A DNA stretch of 18,258 nucleotides from an uncultured Clostridia bacterium (GTDB lineage Bacteria; Bacillota; Clostridia; UMGS1883), in assembly GCA_947629615.1 (NCBI GenBank), contig CANRER010000009.1:1-18258 (forward strand), read 5' to 3'. Below, in pieces: positions 12,930 to 18,258 of this stretch. Below the pieces are notes generated by a model, which saw only the letters and a program-made list of their open reading frames with translations, did no database searches and was not told the DNA's origin. Position numbers and translations under genes: made by a program. Within the stretch, counting starts at the first letter, position 1. Every line of letters starts with the position of its first letter.

Positions 12930-14921
12930 ATGAACGATATTGAAAAGCTTGACATAAACGAGCTGCGCGAGCTGATTAACTACCACAGCCGAAAATATTA
13001 CACCGAGGACGACCCCGAAATAAGCGATTTTGAATACGACGCGCTTATGCGCCGCCTGAAGGCTCTCGAAGCCGCCGACCCTTCGCTCGTCACGCCCGAT
13101 TCGCCCACACAGCGGGTGGGCGGGGCCGTGCTGGAGGGCTTTGAAAGCGTGACCCACGAAACGCCCATGCAAAGCCTGAACGACATTTTCAGCCGCGACG
13201 AGGCGATCGAATTCGGGCGCAAAACCGCCGAGGCCGTGGAGCGGCCCGAATACGTGACGGAGCTTAAAATCGACGGCCTGAGCGTTTCGCTCGAATACCG
13301 CGACGGGGTATTCTTTCGCGGCAGCACGCGGGGCGACGGCTTCGTTGGCGAGGACGTGACCGAAAACCTCAAAACCATTCGCTCCATACCGCTGCGCCTT
13401 AGCGAAAGCCTGCCGTATCTCGAGGTGCGGGGCGAGGTGTTCATGCCCCACAAAAGCTTCCTGCGTTTGAACGAAATCCAAGAGGAGCGCGAGCAGCGGC
13501 CCTTCAAAAACCCGCGCAATGCCGCCGCCGGCAGTCTGCGCCAACTCGACAGCCGAATTGCCGCCGAGCGCGGGCTCGATATTTTTGTGTTCAACGTTCA
13601 GCGCGTAGAGGGCAGGGCCTTTGCCACCCACAGCGAATCCATCGCCTATTTGGCCGAGCTGGGCTTTAAGACCATACCCATCAAAAAGGTTTTTACAACC
13701 ATAGAGGACGCCTTCGCCGAGGCGGAGCGCATAGGCGAAAGCCGAGGCGGGCTTGACTTCGACATCGACGGCGCGGTAATCAAGGTGAACAGCCTCGCAC
13801 AGCGCGAGGCCCTCGGCAGTACGGCCAAATGCCCGCGCTGGGCCGTGGCCTATAAGTTCCCCGCCGAAAGAAAGCGCTCCAAGCTGCTCGACATAACGGT
13901 GCAGGTGGGCCGCACCGGGGTACTCACGCCGAACGCAGTGCTCGAACCCGTGCGCCTCGCGGGGACGACCGTTTCGCGGGCCACGCTCCACAACGAGGAC
14001 TATATCCGCGAAAAGGACATCAAAATAGGCGATACCGTGCTTGTGCAAAAGGCCGGCGACATTATCCCCGAGGTGGTCGAGGTGGTTAAAGAGCTGCGCA
14101 CCGGGGCGGAGCGCGAGTTTGTCATGCCGCGCCGCTGCCCCGTCTGCGGGGCGGAAACCGTCCGCGAGGAGGGCGAGGCCGCCGTGCGCTGTACCGGAGG
14201 CGAATGTCCGGCCCAGCTCGCGAGGAATATCATTCACTACACTGGCCGCGACGCTATGGACATCGAGGGCCTCGGCCCCGCCGCCGTCGGCAGACTGCTG
14301 GACGAGGGGCTTATCTCCTCGGTGGCCGACCTTTACTCGCTCAAGGCCGAAAACCTCGAGGGCCTTGAAAAAATGGGCAAAAAGAGCGCCGCGAACCTCA
14401 TCGCGGCCATAGAAAAATCAAAGGAAAAGGACCTCGCTAATCTGCTTTTCGCCCTCGGCATACGCCATGTGGGCAGCCGCGCAGGGCAAAGGCTGGCGCA
14501 GCGCTTCGGCAGTCTGGACGCGCTTATGGCCGCCTCCGTGGAGGAGATAGCCCTCGTTCAGGACGTGGGCGAAATAACGGCGGAAAGCATCGTCCGCTTT
14601 TTCGCGCAGGAGCAGAACCGCGACATCGTGGATAAGCTCCGCGCGGCGGGGGTGAACTTCCTTTGCCGCGAGCGGAAAGGCGGCGGCCCGCTCGACGGGC
14701 TGACCTTCGTGCTGACGGGCACGCTGCCGAGCCTTCGCCGCGCCGAGGCCGCCAAGCTTATCGAGGATAACGGCGGCACGGTGGCTTCGTCGGTCAGCAA
14801 AAAAACAAGCTGCGTCGTCGCCGGCGACGAGGCCGGGAGCAAGCTCGACAAGGCCCTCGCCCTCGGGGTGGAGGTCATCGACGAGGCCGAGCTGTTAAGG
14901 AGGATAGGGGAACGGGAATGA
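12930..14921 (+). CDS. ligA: NAD-dependent DNA ligase LigA
   Basis: LigA seals nicks between Okazaki fragments and during repair, using NAD+ to adenylate itself. At 663 residues it is full length (E. coli 671). It has the N-terminal Ia domain with 'YHSRKYYTEDDPEISDFEYD', and the catalytic lysine K113 in the KIDG motif ('ELKIDGLSVSLEY'). The OB fold contains 'VQVGRTGVLTPNAVLEPV', and the zinc finger uses C403, C406, C421 and C426. Helix-hairpin-helix repeats follow ('ALGIRHVGSRAGQRLAQRFGS'). A C-terminal BRCT domain starts near residue 590 ('LDGLTFVLTGTLPSLRR'). Its stop overlaps the start of the next gene by four bases (ATGA), so it is co-translated with the nuclease pair downstream. Confidence 0.97.
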   Translation: MNDIEKLDINELRELINYHSRKYYTEDDPEISDFEYDALMRRLKALEAADPSLVTPDSPTQRVGGAVLEGFESVTHETPMQSLNDIFSRDEAIEFGRKTAEAVERPEYVTELKIDGLSVSLEYRDGVFFRGSTRGDGFVGEDVTENLKTIRSIPLRLSESLPYLEVRGEVFMPHKSFLRLNEIQEEREQRPFKNPRNAAAGSLRQLDSRIAAERGLDIFVFNVQRVEGRAFATHSESIAYLAELGFKTIPIKKVFTTIEDAFAEAERIGESRGGLDFDIDGAVIKVNSLAQREALGSTAKCPRWAVAYKFPAERKRSKLLDITVQVGRTGVLTPNAVLEPVRLAGTTVSRATLHNEDYIREKDIKIGDTVLVQKAGDIIPEVVEVVKELRTGAEREFVMPRRCPVCGAETVREEGEAAVRCTGGECPAQLARNIIHYTGRDAMDIEGLGPAAVGRLLDEGLISSVADLYSLKAENLEGLEKMGKKSAANLIAAIEKSKEKDLANLLFALGIRHVGSRAGQRLAQRFGSLDALMAASVEEIALVQDVGEITAESIVRFFAQEQNRDIVDKLRAAGVNFLCRERKGGGPLDGLTFVLTGTLPSLRRAEAAKLIEDNGGTVASSVSKKTSCVVAGDEAGSKLDKALALGVEVIDEAELLRRIGERE

Positions 14922-15979
14922 AGATAATTCACTGCGCCGACTTGCATTTGGACTCGCCCTTTTCCTCCGGCCTGCCCGAGGAAAAGGCCCGCGAACGCCG
15001 CGCCGAGCTGCTCGGGGCGTTTTCCGCGATGGTGGATTTTGCCGCCGAAAACGGCGTCCGCGCGATAATAATTGCCGGCGACCTTTACGATACGAGGGCC
15101 GTTTCGCCCACGGCGCGCAATCTTGTGCGCGACGCGGTGCGCAATAATCCCGGCATAAGGTTTTTTTACCTGCGCGGCAACCACGACGCCTCGGCCCCGC
15201 TTTTGGGGGCCGAAGCGCTGCCGAACCTGTGCCTTTTCGGCGCGGACTGGACGAGCTACGACCTCGGCGGCGTTACCGTTACGGGGGCCGAGCGCGGCTC
15301 CGCGCCGCTTCCCCCGCCCTCGCTCGACAGCGGGAAATTCAACATCGTCGTCCTGCACGGGCAGGAGAGCGAAACCGGCGGCGAGGTGGAGCTGCGTCCG
15401 CTTAGGGGCCGAGGCATAGACTATCTCGCGCTCGGCCACATACATAGCTTTAAGGCCGCCAAGCTTGACGCGCGCGGCCGCTACTGCTACCCAGGCTGCC
15501 TCGTGGGGCGCGGCTTCGACGAGTGCGGCGAGCACGGCTTTGTACTGCTCGATATAGACGAGGAAAGCGGAACGTGCGCCGACAGCTTTGTCCCCACAGC
15601 CGAGCGGCGGCTCTGCCTTGTGCGGGCGGACGTTTCGGACTGCATGACCACCTCCGACGCGGAGCGGACGCTGCGCCGATGGCTCGGCGAGGAGGGATGC
15701 AGTGCGGACTGCCTCGTTAAGGCCGTGCTCGTCGGCGAAACTCACCCGGAGAGCGAGCGCGACCTTGAGCTTTTGAAAAAGCGGTTCGAGGGCGATTTTT
15801 ACTATTTCAGAATAGCCGACGAAACCACCGTCGGGGCCGATTTTGACGCTCTCGCTATGGACGCTTCGCTGAAGGGCGAGTTTATCCGCGCCGTCATGGC
15901 CGAAAACGGCATGACCGACGCCGAACGCGCCGCCGTGGCGCGGTGCGGCCTGAGGGCGCTTGCGGGGGAGGCGATATAA
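14918..15979 (+). CDS. DNA repair metallophosphoesterase, SbcD/Mre11/YhaO-like
   Basis: This is a 353-residue calcineurin-type phosphoesterase, the nuclease half of a two-subunit SbcCD-like DNA repair complex. The metal-binding motifs are all present: D8-L-H10, G54-D55-L-Y-D58, G-N88-H89-D90, H147 ('LHGQE') and G-H174-I-H176. After the catalytic domain comes a capping region of about 130 residues that would contact its ATPase partner. The gene is shorter than E. coli SbcD (400) and closer to Bacillus YhaO. It overlaps ligA by four bases and the ATPase gene by one base (TAATG), so all three are probably one operon. Confidence 0.92.
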   Translation: MKIIHCADLHLDSPFSSGLPEEKARERRAELLGAFSAMVDFAAENGVRAIIIAGDLYDTRAVSPTARNLVRDAVRNNPGIRFFYLRGNHDASAPLLGAEALPNLCLFGADWTSYDLGGVTVTGAERGSAPLPPPSLDSGKFNIVVLHGQESETGGEVELRPLRGRGIDYLALGHIHSFKAAKLDARGRYCYPGCLVGRGFDECGEHGFVLLDIDEESGTCADSFVPTAERRLCLVRADVSDCMTTSDAERTLRRWLGEEGCSADCLVKAVLVGETHPESERDLELLKKRFEGDFYYFRIADETTVGADFDALAMDASLKGEFIRAVMAENGMTDAERAAVARCGLRALAGEAI

Positions 15980-18090
15980 TGAAGCTGATAAGCTGCCGAA
16001 TTGAAAATTTCGGCGTTTTGAGCGGCTTGGAGCGCGGCTTCGAGGACGGGCTGAACGAAATTCATTCCGAAAACGGCAGGGGCAAAAGCACCCTCGCCGC
16101 CTTTATCCGCGTAATGCTGTTCGGCTTTGAGGGCGAACGCTCGCGCGGCGAGATCGATAACGAACGCCGCCGCTACGCCCCGTGGCAGGGCGGAGCCTAC
16201 GGCGGCAGGCTGGAATTTGAGGCCGGCGGCAGAAGGTACATACTCAACCGCTCCTTCGGGCGCAAGGAAAGCGAGGACAGCTTTGAGCTGCTCGACGCCG
16301 AAACCCTGCTCCCGAGCGAGGATTTCGGTCGGAATGTGGGCGAGGACCTTTTCGGGCTCGACGCCGCCTCGTTCAAGCGGACGACCTTCCTCTCCCAGCA
16401 GGACTGCGAAACGGCGGCTACCGACGGCGTGAGCGCCAAAATCGGCGGCCTTTCCGCGCTGTCCGACGATATGGCGAGCTTCACCCGCGCCGACAGTGCG
16501 CTTAACGACGCGATAAACGCGACCTCGCCAAAGCGAAAGACCGGCAGCGCGTACAGGCTCAGGGCCTCCGTTGACGAGCTGGAGCGCGAGGCCTCGCGCT
16601 CCGCCGCCGTCGAGGACGAGCTTCTCGCCCTCGAGGCCGAGGAAGGGCGGCTCAGGGCGGTGCGCGCCGAGCTGCTGGAGCGGCAGAGCGAGCTTTTCGA
16701 GCGGCAAAGGGAGCTTAACCGCATAAAGCTGCTGCTCGAGAAAAAGCGCGAATATGAGGGCCTGCGCCGCCGCGCCGCCGATAGGCGGGCCGAGCTTGCG
16801 GCGGCCGAGGCGGCTTTCCCCGGGCCCGTTCCGAACAGGGACGAGCTTCGCCGCCGCGTGGACGAGAGCGTTGCCCTCACAGGCCTTGAAGCGAAGGCCG
16901 AGAGCCTTTCCCTGTCCGACGCGGAGAGTGAGTGGCTGACTTCTCTTGCCGCCGTCTTTGAGGGCGGGGAGGCCGAGGTCGAACGCGCGATAGATGAAAA
17001 AACGGCGCTCCTTGGCGAGCGCGACGAAATTTTGCGCTCCGCCGAGCAAAAAACCGCCGAGTATGAGGCCGCCGAGGCCTCGCTCAGGAAATGGCGGGCC
17101 GCGCTGATAATTTTGTTGGTCGTGGCCGCGGCGGGCGGCGCGGTCTGCGCGGCGGGGCTTGCCGCAGTCGGGGCCTGTATTGCGGCCGCGGGTTTGGTAG
17201 GGGCCGTGGCGTTCGGGCTGTGCCTTTGCCGCGCGGCGAAAAGGGCCGCCGGCTCTCTCGCCGAGGTGAACGCCCAAAGGGAGCGGGCCGAGAGCCTCGA
17301 AGCCGACGCGGCGGAGTATCTCCGCGCCTTCGGCGTTGCCGCCGAGCGGCCCGAGGGCGGGCTGTATTTGCTTAAAACGCGGCTTGCCGACTACCGCGCC
17401 CTGAGCGCGAAAAGCGAAAAGCTCCGCCTTGCGGTGAGCGAGGCGCAAAGCGCGCGCGCCGATTTGGAGGGCTACCTCGCCTCTCTTTTGGCGGAGCCGG
17501 GCGAAAGCCCGCACGCGCGGCTGCTACGTCTTTCGGAACTTCTGACCGCCCGCGACGCCCGCGAGGCCGCGCTTAAGGCCGCCGAGGCCGAAATGCTGGC
17601 CTTTGAGGAGCGCGAAAGCCTTGCCGAGATACTTGCCGCGGACGAGAGCCGCGACGGCGACGCCGCCGCCGTGAACGCCGAGCTTGAGGGCATAGCCGCG
17701 AGGCTCGAGGGCCAAAACGACGAGCTGGCCCGCGTGGGCGGTCGATTGCGCGAAAAGCGCGACGAGCGCGAGCGCGTTTACCTCGCCGCGCGGCGGCTCG
17801 GCGAGGAAAGGGAACGGCTCGCCGCTGAAACGGAGCGGCACAGGGTGTGCGAAAAAACCCGCGAGCTTCTCGCGCGGGCGCGGGCGAGCCTTGTATCGCG
17901 CTACACCGGCCCCGTCGCCGAGGGCTTCCGCCGCTATCAGGAGCTGCTGGAGGCCGGCGGCGCGGACTTTGAGCTGGACGCCTCCCTCGCCCTGAAGGCC
18001 GACGTGGGCAATAAGCTGCGTGACACCGGCTTTTTGAGCGTGGGCTGGCGCGACTTGGCCGGCATCTGCCTGCGCATGGCCATAAGTTAG
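15979..18090 (+). CDS. SbcC/YhaN-like AAA ATPase, C-terminally truncated
   Basis: This is the ATPase partner of the preceding nuclease, 703 residues from ATG 15979 (GGGGAGG upstream; an earlier ATG at 15943 lies inside the nuclease gene). The N-terminus is an SMC/Rad50-type half with 'ISCRIENFGVLSGLE' and Walker A ENGRGKST (31-38). A Q-loop-like 'TTFLSQQDCE' follows. Long coiled coils occupy about 190-370 and 430-640. Between them is a pair of membrane-spanning-like segments (about 374-418), as in YhaN. The C-terminus reaches the signature region 'FLSVGWRDLAGICLRMA' and then stops after 'IS'. Family members continue with about 60 more residues carrying Walker B and the D-loop. None of the three frames beyond encodes them. 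ATP hydrolysis by this protein is therefore doubtful. Confidence 0.88.
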   Translation: MKLISCRIENFGVLSGLERGFEDGLNEIHSENGRGKSTLAAFIRVMLFGFEGERSRGEIDNERRRYAPWQGGAYGGRLEFEAGGRRYILNRSFGRKESEDSFELLDAETLLPSEDFGRNVGEDLFGLDAASFKRTTFLSQQDCETAATDGVSAKIGGLSALSDDMASFTRADSALNDAINATSPKRKTGSAYRLRASVDELEREASRSAAVEDELLALEAEEGRLRAVRAELLERQSELFERQRELNRIKLLLEKKREYEGLRRRAADRRAELAAAEAAFPGPVPNRDELRRRVDESVALTGLEAKAESLSLSDAESEWLTSLAAVFEGGEAEVERAIDEKTALLGERDEILRSAEQKTAEYEAAEASLRKWRAALIILLVVAAAGGAVCAAGLAAVGACIAAAGLVGAVAFGLCLCRAAKRAAGSLAEVNAQRERAESLEADAAEYLRAFGVAAERPEGGLYLLKTRLADYRALSAKSEKLRLAVSEAQSARADLEGYLASLLAEPGESPHARLLRLSELLTARDAREAALKAAEAEMLAFEERESLAEILAADESRDGDAAAVNAELEGIAARLEGQNDELARVGGRLREKRDERERVYLAARRLGEERERLAAETERHRVCEKTRELLARARASLVSRYTGPVAEGFRRYQELLEAGGADFELDASLALKADVGNKLRDTGFLSVGWRDLAGICLRMAIS

Positions 18091-18092
18091 CG

Positions 18093-18114
18093 AAAAAGGC
18101 CGAAATCGGTTTTT
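18093..18114 (+). terminator. Rho-independent terminator after the ligA operon
   Basis: An 8-bp stem (AAAGGCCG against CGGTTTTT with two G-U pairs) with an AAAT loop ends in five T residues, two bases after the ATPase stop codon. Beyond it, 18110-18131 is an A/T palindrome (tttttgaaaa-aa-ttttcaaaaa style) that may add to termination. Confidence 0.6.
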
Positions 18115-18135
18115 GAAAAAATTTTCAAAAAACTA

Positions 18136-18164
18136 TTGACAAAGCCCGGCGGCTGTGCTATAAT
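18136..18164 (+). promoter_or_regulatory. Consensus sigma-A promoter of the tRNA gene
   Basis: A perfect TTGACA (18136-18141) and a perfect TATAAT (18159-18164) with a 17-bp spacer lie 18 bases before the tRNA. This is typical of strong stable-RNA promoters. Confidence 0.85.
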
Positions 18165-18182
18165 AAGCAAGTCGTTGGACGC

Positions 18183-18258
18183 GGGAGTTTAGCTCAGCTG
18201 GGAGAGCATCTGCCTTACAAGCAGAGGGTCATAGGTTCGAGCCCTATAACTCCCACCA
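18183..18258 (+). tRNA. tRNA-Val (anticodon UAC)
   Basis: This is a complete 76-nt tRNA ending exactly at the window edge. The acceptor stem GGGAGTT pairs with AACTCCC, followed by the discriminator A and an encoded CCA. The D arm is GCTC...GAGC. The anticodon stem is TCTGC/GCAGA around CTTACAA, giving anticodon TAC and so valine. The T arm is ATAGG-TTCGAGC-CCTAT. It reads codons GTA and probably GTG. It has its own promoter and may be the first of a tRNA cluster. Confidence 0.97.

Noticed and set aside
15802..17514. A 570-codon minus-strand frame opposite the ATPase gene
   Set aside because: Shadow of codon usage in the opposite GC-rich gene; low-complexity product and no ribosome binding site.

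Overview
The window looks like chromosome from an endospore-forming, low-copper-tolerant-to-resistant member of the Clostridia (Bacillota). Three things point there: a complete three-subunit germinant-receptor operon, sigma-A promoters with near-consensus boxes and strong AGGAGG-type ribosome binding sites, and Bacillota-type CsoR, SdpR/SdpI and YhaO/YhaN proteins. Most housekeeping genes are clearly GC-rich (many Ala, Arg, Glu, Gly codons ending in G or C). That suggests a GC-rich gut lineage such as an Oscillospirales or Christensenellales relative. This placement is inference; the 23S fragment is too short for me to assign a genus.

Layout. Positions 1-505 are the end of an rRNA operon: the 3' end of 23S, a folded spacer, 5S, and a strong terminator. 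Positions 506-1150 hold no gene; they are packed with hairpins and with copies of a dispersed repeat. An AT-rich XRE-type regulator on the minus strand (1155-2231) sits between two ~140-bp copies of that repeat, and a related XRE regulator follows on the plus strand (2663-3430). A germinant-receptor operon (3504-7587) encodes GerA-, GerB- and GerC-type subunits plus a 57-residue two-helix membrane protein that may be a fourth (D) subunit. Next on the minus strand come a decayed C39-peptidase-like fragment and an AT-rich sdpR-sdpI pair, whose promoter is bracketed by two matching 20-bp palindromes.

Positions 9005-12243 form a copper operon: a CsoR operator lying inside the promoter spacer, csoR, a membrane-anchored HMA-domain protein, and copA. 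A CopZ-like domain is joined in frame to the end of copA, with its own ribosome binding site and GTG start. Positions 12244-12580 are a non-coding, highly folded stretch. After a small coiled-coil-like protein on the minus strand comes a DNA maintenance operon: ligA, an SbcD/YhaO-like metallophosphoesterase and an SbcC/YhaN-like ATPase. The ATPase lacks its C-terminal Walker B region. The window ends with a terminator, a consensus promoter and a complete tRNA-Val(UAC).

The points most worth a second look are: the CopA-CopZ junction, where one base in an A7 run separates a fused gene from two normal genes; the two-operator sdpRI promoter; the truncated YhaN-like ATPase; the candidate D subunit and sigma-G promoter of the germination operon; the decayed C39-like gene; the repeat-flanked XRE gene; and the three-way-junction element after copA.
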